From assembly GCF_017745095.1 (NCBI RefSeq), contig NZ_JAGHZZ010000010.1, positions 82,997-146,996 of the forward strand: a stretch of 64,000 bases of DNA, written 5' to 3'. A model generated the notes under the pieces. It was not told the origin of the DNA. It worked only from the letters and a program-made list of their open reading frames with translations, and made no database searches. A program made the translations under genes and the position numbers. This DNA is from Sporocytophaga sp. Lineage in GTDB: Bacteria; Bacteroidota; Bacteroidia; Cytophagales; Cytophagaceae. Positions 37,158 to 44,057 of this stretch are shown here, piece after piece (position 1 is the stretch's first letter; every line of letters starts with the position of its first letter).

Positions 37158-37595
37158 ATGAAAAAATTAATATTATTTATTCTAGTTATTTTATTGGTTT
37201 GTGTGAATTTACTTTTGCCATATGTAAGTTTTGATCATGGCATCAATCAAAAGAATTCATTGATTTATTTAATAGTAAATGAGGAATACAGAGAAGAGAC
37301 GCTTATTGCATTAACCGCTCTCTATCCTTTAGTTTCTACAATTTTATATTTCATATTTAAAAATATATCTGGATCAATTTATGGAAAGGTTCTTTTATTC
37401 TTTTGGGGAGGCCTAGGGATCCTATCTACAGCTTTACTTTGGTTGATTATGAATCTTCATCTTGATGTAAAAATTGTATCTTATAACTTTTCATACTATT
37501 CAATTCTCATTACTCAGATTGTTGCTTCACTTATTACCGTGATTTTCTCTTTAATGCCAAAGAAATTTCTTAAACCTTCTCAGTTGGCTATATAA
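37158..37595 (+). CDS. Small four-TM membrane protein, unknown
   Basis: 145 residues with hydrophobic segments at the N-terminus (LILFILVILLVCVNLLLPYV), LIALTALYPLVSTILYFIF, VLLFFWGGLGILSTALLWLI and YSILITQIVASLITVIFSL. No charged active site or known signature. A good ribosome site precedes the ATG. It is alone on this strand between MepB and the gene at 37630. I do not recognise the family. Confidence 0.65.
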   Translation: MKKLILFILVILLVCVNLLLPYVSFDHGINQKNSLIYLIVNEEYREETLIALTALYPLVSTILYFIFKNISGSIYGKVLLFFWGGLGILSTALLWLIMNLHLDVKIVSYNFSYYSILITQIVASLITVIFSLMPKKFLKPSQLAI

Positions 37596-37629
37596 ATTGA
37601 CAGGTATTGTTGCGAGCTGAAATTATTCT

Positions 37630-38301
37630 TTAATATTTTTCGTCAGCTTTAAATAATGCACCTTGCCCTAATATCTCTTCAAATGATTTATATGCATTAA
37701 AAACTCTTTGATTAATTTCAGAAGGTTCCATTTCCATTCCTGCTCCAGGCTCATAATCTGAATGAACGAAAATTCCAATGTTTCCAATTAAGTTATCAGG
37801 TAAGATGATAACTTTTTTAATGGCTTGTCTTTCTATTTCATTCAATATTTGCCAATTTTTTAAATAATCATAAGGACGTTCTAAAAACATATTAGGATTT
37901 AATTTTACATACTTCCACTCCAAACTATCATAATGGGCTATAAATCTATGTTTAAGTGGCTCTATAATCATTTTATTCTTTTGTTTGACAGAATCGACCT
38001 TTCCATGTGACCAGTTATCTTCTAGCTTGATCCTTACAGTAATAGTGTCTGGTTTGTTATAAATACCATTTCTGTTATAAATGGGACTTATAGAGGCATT
38101 TATAAAAAAAGTTTCTGAGAAATGTAGGAGTATTTCATCAGATCTGTTTTCAATTCTCCATGAATTGTCTAGTAATTTCTTTCTAAGTTGTTTTGAGAGT
38201 TCAGATTTAACTGAATCAATGGAGCTCTGGCATTGAGAAGGAGTTCTACCTATAAAAGTTAGTATTAATATTTTAATATGTATTTTTAGATTAATCTTCA
38301 T
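37630..38301 (-). CDS. Probable exported protein, unknown
   Basis: 223 residues from the ATG at 38301 (a second candidate is at 38313). The start MKINLKIHIKILILTFIG is a likely signal sequence. The mature part is charged and mixed alpha/beta (IENRSDEILLHFSETFF, DTITVRIKLEDNWSHGKVDSVKQKN, KKVIILPDNLIGNIGIFVHSDYEPG). It has no catalytic motif that I can name. It is convergent with the membrane protein gene at 37158 and separated from the MATE gene by a terminator at 38440. Confidence 0.6.
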   Translation of the reverse strand: MKINLKIHIKILILTFIGRTPSQCQSSIDSVKSELSKQLRKKLLDNSWRIENRSDEILLHFSETFFINASISPIYNRNGIYNKPDTITVRIKLEDNWSHGKVDSVKQKNKMIIEPLKHRFIAHYDSLEWKYVKLNPNMFLERPYDYLKNWQILNEIERQAIKKVIILPDNLIGNIGIFVHSDYEPGAGMEMEPSEINQRVFNAYKSFEEILGQGALFKADEKY

Positions 38302-38439
38302 TCGGCTTACCATTTAGTAAATCACATCTATAATTGATTCAATAGGTTTTTATAAAGTTAAATATTTTTTAAGTGATGATAAAATCCATATGAAGAGGAG
38401 AATTTTGATTGAAATATTTTTCTCTTAAATAAAAATAAT

Positions 38440-38473
38440 AAAAGCTCCGGAGTTTTATATTTCCGGAGCTTTT
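38440..38473 (-). terminator. Intrinsic terminator after the MATE gene
   Basis: AAAAGCTCCGGA (38440-38451) and TCCGGAGCTTTT (38462-38473) are perfect complements with a 10-base loop. On the minus strand the hairpin is followed by ATTATTTTTATTT. It marks the end of the operon running from 42109 to 38498. Confidence 0.85.
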
Positions 38474-38497
38474 CTAATGACTTTAGTTGTATTCATT

Positions 38498-39886
38498 TTA
38501 TACTTTTATCTCTTTCCATTTTCCTAGGTTAAAGTAGTACCAGGAAAGAAGTGCTATAAGCGCCTGTGCTGCCGGAACTGCGATGATTGCTCCTGCTGAT
38601 TTCATGTCCAATCCTTTGGCAAGGAAATAGGCGAATGGAATCTGAAAAACCCAAAAGCAAATGATGTTTATGATAGTTGGTATTTTAGTGTCCCCAGCTC
38701 CATTTAAGGCTGATGTCATGACCATTCCGATTCCATAGAATATATAACCGCCTCCAATGATCTGAAGCGACTCTACACCATATTTTATTACTTGTTCATC
38801 GGTGCTGAAAAATCTTACAATAGGTTCGGAAAAGAAAAGAAATAAAATCATTACCAATCCTGTGAAAATGCTGTTGTACTTTGTAGCAATAAGTACACTT
38901 TGTTCAGCTCTTTCAAATTCCTTAGCTCCGAGATTCTGCCCCACAAGGGTTGCGGCAGCATTGCTAAGTCCCCATGCAGGTAATATAAAGAATACAAAGT
39001 TTCGGAATGCTATCTGATAACCGGCAGATGCAGCAGTGCCTTCCAGTTCTGCTACCAGTCTTGTAATGACGATCCAGCTTCCGCTTGCTACAAGAAACTG
39101 AAATGTGGCTGGCCATGCAACATTGGTCAATGATTTTATAATTTCTTTGTCAAAGTCAAAATGTTCTTTGCAAAACTTTATTATTCCATTTCCTTTCATC
39201 AGGTGATATACCTGATATAATACTCCGCTGCTTCTTCCTATTACAGTAGCAATAGCTGCTCCCATTAATCCCCAGAAGTATATCAAAATAGGGCAGAGGA
39301 CTATATTGGTAAAACTGGCGATCCAAAGGCTTTTCATAGCCATAGAAGCATCACCAGCTCCCCTAAAGATTCCGTTGATTAGAAATAATAACATGATGGC
39401 AAGACTTCCTCCCAGCATGATCTGAGTGAATATAGCACCTTCAGCGATTACATCTTTATCAGCACCCATAAGAGCAAGTATTTCTTTTGCATAAAAAATA
39501 CCTGCAATGGTAATAGGTATGGTAATTATTGTTGAAATCAGTATCGATTGAGCTCCAGAATGTGCAGCTGCATCAGGATTCTTTTCGCCAATCCTTCTTG
39601 CAACAATAGCAGTGGCTGCAGTACTTAAACCTATAGCTAAAGAGTAAATAAGCGTGATAAAAGATTCGGTTAAACCTACAGTTGCTATTGCGTTTTTTCC
39701 AAGTTTACTTACAAAAAACATATCCACTACGGCAAATACACTTTCCAGACTAAGCTCCAGAATCATTGGTATTGCCAGTAAAACAACTGCTTTGGAAATA
39801 TTGCCGGATGTAAAATCCTGATGTTCTCCGTTCAAAGATTGCTTTATAATCGCAAAAACTTTACGGGAGTTATTTAATGTAATCAT
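38498..39886 (-). CDS. MATE family efflux transporter
   Basis: 462 residues with about twelve membrane segments. MATE signatures are present in both halves: AVVDMFFVSKLGKNAIATVGLTESF, GAGDASMAMKSLWIASFTNI, AAATLVGQNLGAKEFERAEQ and ALNGAGDTKIPTIINIICFWVFQIP. Such transporters expel cationic drugs or metabolites using sodium or proton gradients in the inner membrane. It is the last gene of a tightly spaced run of six minus-strand genes and begins 28 bases after the DHFR-like gene, so it is probably expressed with the VOC, DoxX and AHSA1 proteins. Its substrate is unknown. Confidence 0.9.
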   Translation of the reverse strand: MITLNNSRKVFAIIKQSLNGEHQDFTSGNISKAVVLLAIPMILELSLESVFAVVDMFFVSKLGKNAIATVGLTESFITLIYSLAIGLSTAATAIVARRIGEKNPDAAAHSGAQSILISTIITIPITIAGIFYAKEILALMGADKDVIAEGAIFTQIMLGGSLAIMLLFLINGIFRGAGDASMAMKSLWIASFTNIVLCPILIYFWGLMGAAIATVIGRSSGVLYQVYHLMKGNGIIKFCKEHFDFDKEIIKSLTNVAWPATFQFLVASGSWIVITRLVAELEGTAASAGYQIAFRNFVFFILPAWGLSNAAATLVGQNLGAKEFERAEQSVLIATKYNSIFTGLVMILFLFFSEPIVRFFSTDEQVIKYGVESLQIIGGGYIFYGIGMVMTSALNGAGDTKIPTIINIICFWVFQIPFAYFLAKGLDMKSAGAIIAVPAAQALIALLSWYYFNLGKWKEIKV

Positions 39887-39914
39887 TATAAATTCTATAA
39901 ATTATGTTTATTCC

Positions 39915-40469
39915 TCAGAATGCTTCATAGCAAAGCATGACATTCCCGGATTTAAATATTTTAGCTGATTTCAGCTTTAGATTAAGTTTTTCAGTGATGC
40001 CTTCAAATAGCCTTTTACCTTTTCCTAAAACGAGAGGATTTACCATTATTCTGTATTCATCTATCAAATTATGCTTAATAAAAGTAAGGGCAAGATCTGA
40101 ACTACCGAATATTGCCATATCTTTCCCTTGTTCCTTTTTCAGATTCATTACAAGCTCATTGATGTTCTCATTTATTACTTTGGTATTCTGCCAGTTGGCG
40201 GATTTTAGCTTTTTTGAAAATACTATTTTTGATAGGTTATTCATTCTTTCTGCCACAATAGGACTATCTTTTATCGCTTCTTGCGTTGGCCAGTAGCTTG
40301 CCATCAGGTCAAAAGTGATTCTTCCGAAAAGTAAAATATCAAGGTTGTTAAGCAGGTCAATGGCGTATTCGTTAAATTCCTCATCTACATTATGCCAGTC
40401 TATTTCTTTATTGGGGCCTTCATAAAGACCATCCACAGAAATCATCATCTGAAATATCAGTTTTCTCAT
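39915..40469 (-). CDS. Dihydrofolate reductase / RibD C-terminal-like family protein
   Basis: 184 residues. MRKLIFQMMISVDGLYEGPNKEIDW, then LLFGRITFDLMASYWP, MAIFGSSDLALTFIKHNLIDEYRIMVNPLVLGKGKRLF are the signature blocks of the short DHFR-like (YwjB/RibD C-terminal) family. The Gly-rich GSSDLA segment binds NADPH in relatives. True folate reduction is unproven in most members. It starts 11 bases after the AHSA1-type gene and is followed by the MATE gene; this pairing is common in Bacteroidota stress-type clusters. Confidence 0.85.
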   Translation of the reverse strand: MRKLIFQMMISVDGLYEGPNKEIDWHNVDEEFNEYAIDLLNNLDILLFGRITFDLMASYWPTQEAIKDSPIVAERMNNLSKIVFSKKLKSANWQNTKVINENINELVMNLKKEQGKDMAIFGSSDLALTFIKHNLIDEYRIMVNPLVLGKGKRLFEGITEKLNLKLKSAKIFKSGNVMLCYEAF

Positions 40470-40480
40470 AGCTGTGATAT

Positions 40481-40906
40481 TTATTTCTCCAAATATTCTT
40501 TTAATGATGTTCCAATAATGTAGTTCCAGCCTTGTACAAAGTTTTCCTTAGCGAAATCAGGAACATTATCAGGAAAGGTTTCCAGGCCTTCATGTGTTAG
40601 CTTTAATCTTGTATTGGTTCCTTCTTCAGATAGTTCGAATGTAACAATTGTATATCCTTTGTAACCTTCGTAGGTCCAGCTATAAGACAGTTTTCTGCCA
40701 GTAATTACTTCTACAATCTTACAAACATGCGTGTATTGATGATCAGGATCCTTTCCTCCTTTAAACCTGAACTCAAATCCTGGTTCAGGTTTAAAGTCGG
40801 CAAGGTTGAAATACCAGTTTTTCATTTCATCCTTGTCTGTAATTGCTTTCCAGACTTTCTGCGAGGGAGCTTTAAATACTGCTTCTATTTCAAATGGGTG
40901 AGTCAT
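40481..40906 (-). CDS. SRPBCC / AHSA1 domain protein
   Basis: 141 residues that cover a complete START-like SRPBCC domain: IEAVFKAPSQKVWKAITDKDEMKNWYF at the first helix, FEFRFKGG, KLSYSWTYEGYKGYTIVTFEL, and the last long helix FVQGWNYIIGTSLKEYLEK. This is the activator-of-Hsp90-like (AHSA1) subgroup, small ligand-binding cytoplasmic proteins whose ligands are mostly unknown. It is in the middle of the six-gene operon. A second member of the family is at 55728-56177. Confidence 0.88.
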   Translation of the reverse strand: MTHPFEIEAVFKAPSQKVWKAITDKDEMKNWYFNLADFKPEPGFEFRFKGGKDPDHQYTHVCKIVEVITGRKLSYSWTYEGYKGYTIVTFELSEEGTNTRLKLTHEGLETFPDNVPDFAKENFVQGWNYIIGTSLKEYLEK

Positions 40907-40947
40907 AATATATTTTTTGATTTCTTTTCTAATAGCTGTTTTGCTAT

Positions 40948-41163
40948 CTAATCAGGTAAAACTTCCGCATGGCATCCAAGTTTGCTGAGAAAGGTTATAA
41001 GAAAATCTGTATTGAACTCACTTTCACTCTTTACCCGAAGGATATTTTCTTCATCATCAAGATCAAAATTAGCTTGATATCCTTCAAAATTTTTGTGGAT
41101 CAGGCTGACTAAAATATCAGCCATGGCCTGATCACATATATTCGTTTTAAATACTTCTATCAT
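40948..41163 (-). CDS. 71-residue conserved-looking protein, ferredoxin-like pattern
   Basis: 71 residues: MIEVFKTNICDQAMADILVSLIHKNFEGYQANFDLDDEENILRVKSE. The order strand-helix-strand-strand-helix resembles heavy-metal-associated (HMA-like) small proteins without a CxxC motif; only Cys10 is at the usual loop position. Such small proteins of AHSA1/DoxX clusters are frequent in Bacteroidota. The spacing to its neighbours (69 and 41 bases) and orientation fit the operon. Function unknown. Confidence 0.65.
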   Translation of the reverse strand: MIEVFKTNICDQAMADILVSLIHKNFEGYQANFDLDDEENILRVKSESEFNTDFLITFLSKLGCHAEVLPD

Positions 41164-41232
41164 CTCTTTACTGATTAAAATGCTTTCCGATATCCCAGAG
41201 ACTAATAGATTAATTATTAATAATCTTTAGGA

Positions 41233-41610
41233 TTATCTCAAAGCAAGTATGGATTCGTAATTTTTTCTGTATACAAATGCTAAGAACAGGTTCGCCGCAA
41301 GTATGGCTATTGCCATTGGCACTTGTTCCGGAGCAAGAAATACATTGACTAATACAATATTGACTATTATTGGAAAAATGACTACAGTTGCCAGAGGTGC
41401 AAAAAAACCGGTAATGAGTGCAAGTCCGCAAACAAGTTCGATGGTTTTTACGACCGGAAGCAGATAGCCAGATGCATTCATTCCCTCAAAAAAGGTTTTC
41501 ATCGGTCCGGTTAATTCTGGCTGAGGTCCTAGTTTGAATAGAAATACTACACCCGCAAAAGCCATCATAAGGCCAAGAAGAACACGTACTACAATTGTTG
41601 CTATTTTCAT
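41233..41610 (-). CDS. DoxX family membrane protein
   Basis: 125 residues with four membrane segments. ATIVVRVLLGLMMAFAGVVFLF with a Arg-x-x-x-Gly pattern, GYLLPVVKTIELVCGLALITGFFAPLATVVIFPI and VPMAIAILAANLFLAFVYR are typical of DoxX/DoxD-like proteins. Several relatives take part in thiosulfate oxidation or redox balance in the membrane, but this small type has no assigned reaction. It lies 64 bases after the VOC gene and belongs to the same operon. Confidence 0.85.
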   Translation of the reverse strand: MKIATIVVRVLLGLMMAFAGVVFLFKLGPQPELTGPMKTFFEGMNASGYLLPVVKTIELVCGLALITGFFAPLATVVIFPIIVNIVLVNVFLAPEQVPMAIAILAANLFLAFVYRKNYESILALR

Positions 41611-41674
41611 AAGTTGTTTTTGTTATGTTATATGGTTATTAATTGTTGAAGTTTTATTTAGAAAGAACATAAGG

Positions 41675-42109
41675 TTAGTTCTTATTTTCGTAGTCATAGT
41701 TGACCATCCAATGTATTCCAAACTTATCTGTAAGCATTCCGAAATAAGCTCCCCAAAAGGCCTTTTCAAGGGGCATGATAATTTTTCCTCCCGCAGATAA
41801 GCCATCAAACAATCTTCTTGCTTCTTCTTCGCTTTCTGCGATTACAGCAACAGAAAAGTTATTGCCTTGCACTACAGGATCTCCTCCGAATACTTCAGGA
41901 CTATCACTTCCCATAAGAATGCTATTTTTTCCAATGGGTAAAGTCATGTGCATAATCTGTTCTTTAGCTCCCTCTGGTAATGGATGTTCCGAAGGTACAT
42001 CCTTGAATCGCATTACAGAAGGAAAATCTCCTCCAAAAACAGATTTGTAAAAATTAAATGCCTTCTCACATGTGCCATTAAAGGTCAGATACGAATGAAT
42101 TGCAGCCAT
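41675..42109 (-). CDS. VOC superfamily protein, PhnB-like
   Basis: 144 residues. The start (AIHSYLTFNGTCEKAFNFYKSVFGGDF) and later blocks (HMTLPIGKNSILMGSDSPE, EEARRLFDGLSAGGKIIMPLEKAFWGAYFGMLTDKFGIHWMVNY) are typical of the PhnB-like (3-demethylubiquinone-9 methyltransferase-like) VOC proteins. Members form a metal-binding beta-alpha-beta fold and have no general reaction. It is the first gene of the six-gene operon, with an AT-rich region upstream. Confidence 0.87.
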   Translation of the reverse strand: MAAIHSYLTFNGTCEKAFNFYKSVFGGDFPSVMRFKDVPSEHPLPEGAKEQIMHMTLPIGKNSILMGSDSPEVFGGDPVVQGNNFSVAVIAESEEEARRLFDGLSAGGKIIMPLEKAFWGAYFGMLTDKFGIHWMVNYDYENKN

Positions 42110-42447
42110 ATTTTATGGTTTTATTTTTACTGTTGAAAGATGAGTTTGAGTTGAACTTGCAACTTAAATCATTTAAAGAAAACTTATATCATTCACTCCA
42201 TTAATTTTATTAATTGAATTGCTGATAAGAATCTTCATACAAAACTATATTGATTTACTCAATAAATCAGGGTGTGAATTTGCCAATAAAAGGGTTGTTT
42301 GCGACAGGAGAAAAGGCCTTATAAGGAATCTAATGCATTGATAAAATGTTGAAAAGTAATATATTAACCTTGCTCTTTTTTCAACATTCAAGTACTTCTT
42401 TCAAGAAAAGTCTTTTTGAGGAGGCTTAAATAACAAAAAATAAAAGT
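42110..42447. other. Intergenic region with the probable promoter of the VOC/MATE operon
   Basis: About 340 AT-rich bases between the operon start at 42109 and a terminator for the DUF2911 gene. The sequence TAGTTTTG (minus strand, 42240-42247) matches the -7 element TAnnTTTG, but the nearest TTG is only 12 bases away, so the promoter call is weak. Nothing else seen. Confidence 0.3.
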
Positions 42448-42473
42448 AAGGCTGCTTCAGATGAAGCAGCCTT
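42448..42473 (-). terminator. Intrinsic terminator after the DUF2911 gene
   Basis: AAGGCTGCTTCA and TGAAGCAGCCTT pair perfectly. On the minus strand ACTTTTATTTTTT follows. It lies 34 bases after the stop codon of the gene ending at 42507. Confidence 0.85.
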
Positions 42474-42506
42474 TGGTAGTAATAATCAATTTTTAAACTT
42501 GACTTA

Positions 42507-43034
42507 TTATTTTATTGCAACTGGTATTTCAGTATTTTCCCAAAGCAATGAAAAGCCTGTTGGGGTTATTTTATAAGCCAGTCTTTCGTTGGGTGATGTT
42601 GTTTTACGAACCTTTACATGAGTTCTGAGTGCATCCTGCTTTTCATCATATTTATAAGCTCCCCATTGATTAAAGTTTTTATTGAAGATTGCCGTCCAGT
42701 CACCTTTTTCTGAGGGTATCACAAAGAAAGAGTAACTTCCTGCAGGAAGCGTTTTACCCTCAATGGTGATTGGTTGATCTGTTTTGAAAACGGTAGCTTC
42801 ATTTGCTCCGGCTCTCCATACCTGATCATATGGAACAAGGCTTCCCCAGATTTTTCTGCCTTTTACGGATGGACTGCTATACTTAATGGAAATGTTCGCT
42901 TTTCCAACTTTCCCGCTTACGCTGTCAAGAGGGCTTGCACGATTTTCGGTTGGCTTTTGCGCGAATGCGTTGATTGAAAATAATGTTCCGAAAAGAAAAA
43001 AGGAAAAAACTTTAAGTAAGAGATTCATTTTCAT
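42507..43034 (-). CDS. DUF2911 secreted protein
   Basis: 175 residues with a signal peptide (MKMNLLLKVFSFFLFGTLFSINAFAQ). The mature part matches DUF2911: KVGKANISIKYSSPSVKGRKIWG, LVPYDQVWRAGANEAT, GKTLPAGSYSFFVIP and WTAIFNKNFNQWGAYKYD. This beta-rich periplasmic family is very common in Bacteroidota and has no known function. It lies 96 bases after the serine acetyltransferase gene on the same strand but is probably independently expressed; a terminator follows. Confidence 0.9.
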   Translation of the reverse strand: MKMNLLLKVFSFFLFGTLFSINAFAQKPTENRASPLDSVSGKVGKANISIKYSSPSVKGRKIWGSLVPYDQVWRAGANEATVFKTDQPITIEGKTLPAGSYSFFVIPSEKGDWTAIFNKNFNQWGAYKYDEKQDALRTHVKVRKTTSPNERLAYKITPTGFSLLWENTEIPVAIK

Positions 43035-43130
43035 TTTTACAAGTTGTTTAGATAGATATGATTGTAAATTAAGCTATTGAAAACTAAATAATTCAGGAAA
43101 ATGTTTAAAGAGTTTTTTAAACCTTGCTCA

Positions 43131-43949
43131 TTAAACTACCTGCTCTTTTGAATCTATTCGTAGCTGATGGGTATTAAATACATTGGAATATGCTTTTACG
43201 CTCCTTGTTAAAAATACACTTCCTCCGATAATACTGTCACGACCGATCACAGTATTACCTCCGAGAATGGTTGTTCGGGCATAGATAATCACATTGTCTT
43301 CAACCGTAGGATGTCGTTTAACATTTGACAACTGTTTGCTAACTTGAAGCGCTCCCAGAGTGACACCCTGATAAATGCTTACATTATTCCCGATGACAGC
43401 AGTAGAGCCTATTACAATACCTGTTCCATGATCTATAAAGAATGGTACTCCAATAACTGCATTCGGGTGAATGTCTATGCCTGTCTTTCCATGAGCTAGT
43501 TCTGTCAGGACTCTTGGTAGAATAGGAATGCCTAAAAGTGAAAGTTTATTCGCAATTCTATAAACAGCAATGGCATAAAAGCCTGGATAAGTCACTACAA
43601 CTTCGTTTACACTGGTAGCAGCCGGATCGCTTTCAAATATTTTGAGAGCATCACATCGCAGATTATTATAAATCGTATCCAGGTCATCATAAAATGCATT
43701 AACTGCAAATTCAATATCGTAATCCTTAGGGTCGAGATAGCTAAGTAGCATGTTCTCCAGGTCAATTTGATTCTTTTTAAGTATACCTTCATAGGTGGAA
43801 TACCTGTTGAGCCGAGTGTTAGGGAATAGAAATTCTATTAAATCCGAAAGCCAGGCTGAAGCTCCCTGAATAGAAGGGGAGGCTTCCCATTCTGCTTTAT
43901 GGGTTTGGTTCAGTAGTTCAAGAAATGAATGTACTTTGGTATTTTTCAT
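43131..43949 (-). CDS. Serine O-acetyltransferase (EpsC-type) of the encapsulin locus
   Basis: 272 residues. The C-terminal left-handed beta-helix of a serine acetyltransferase is clear: GKTGIDIHPNAVIGVPFFIDHGTGIVIGSTA (with the catalytic-type His in the DHGTG block), then IGNNVSIYQGVTLGA and hexapeptide turns to SIIGGSVFLTRSV. The N-terminal 110 residues are helical. The enzyme makes O-acetylserine, the precursor of cysteine, from serine and acetyl-CoA. Family 2A encapsulin operons often carry this gene next to the cysteine desulfurase, as seen here (109 bases downstream). A terminator-like hairpin at 43997 lies between the two. Confidence 0.9.
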   Translation of the reverse strand: MKNTKVHSFLELLNQTHKAEWEASPSIQGASAWLSDLIEFLFPNTRLNRYSTYEGILKKNQIDLENMLLSYLDPKDYDIEFAVNAFYDDLDTIYNNLRCDALKIFESDPAATSVNEVVVTYPGFYAIAVYRIANKLSLLGIPILPRVLTELAHGKTGIDIHPNAVIGVPFFIDHGTGIVIGSTAVIGNNVSIYQGVTLGALQVSKQLSNVKRHPTVEDNVIIYARTTILGGNTVIGRDSIIGGSVFLTRSVKAYSNVFNTHQLRIDSKEQVV

Positions 43950-43996
43950 CCTTTCTAATTTCTGTTAAAAAATATGAATAACCTTGAAGGTGTATG

Positions 43997-44040
43997 AAAA
44001 AAAAACTGCACAGCTTTTCCATAGAAAAGTGTACAGTTTT
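43997..44040 (-). terminator. Hairpin terminator between desulfurase and acetyltransferase genes
   Basis: On the minus strand AAAACTGTACACTTTTC and GAAAAGCTGTGCAGTTTT pair with one G-U and one bulge around a short loop, followed by nine T residues. It sits 18 bases after the desulfurase stop and 48 bases before the acetyltransferase start, so it may reduce or stop read-through into that gene. Confidence 0.75.
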
Positions 44041-44057
44041 TCTAAATTATTCCGTCT

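Noticed and set aside
36397-39886. mepB and MATE gene as a mepRAB-like locus
   Set aside because: They are in different transcription units separated by two genes and a terminator, and no MarR-type MepR is present.
42774-43080. Plus-strand frames over DUF2911
   Set aside because: Antisense shadows of a well-recognised gene.
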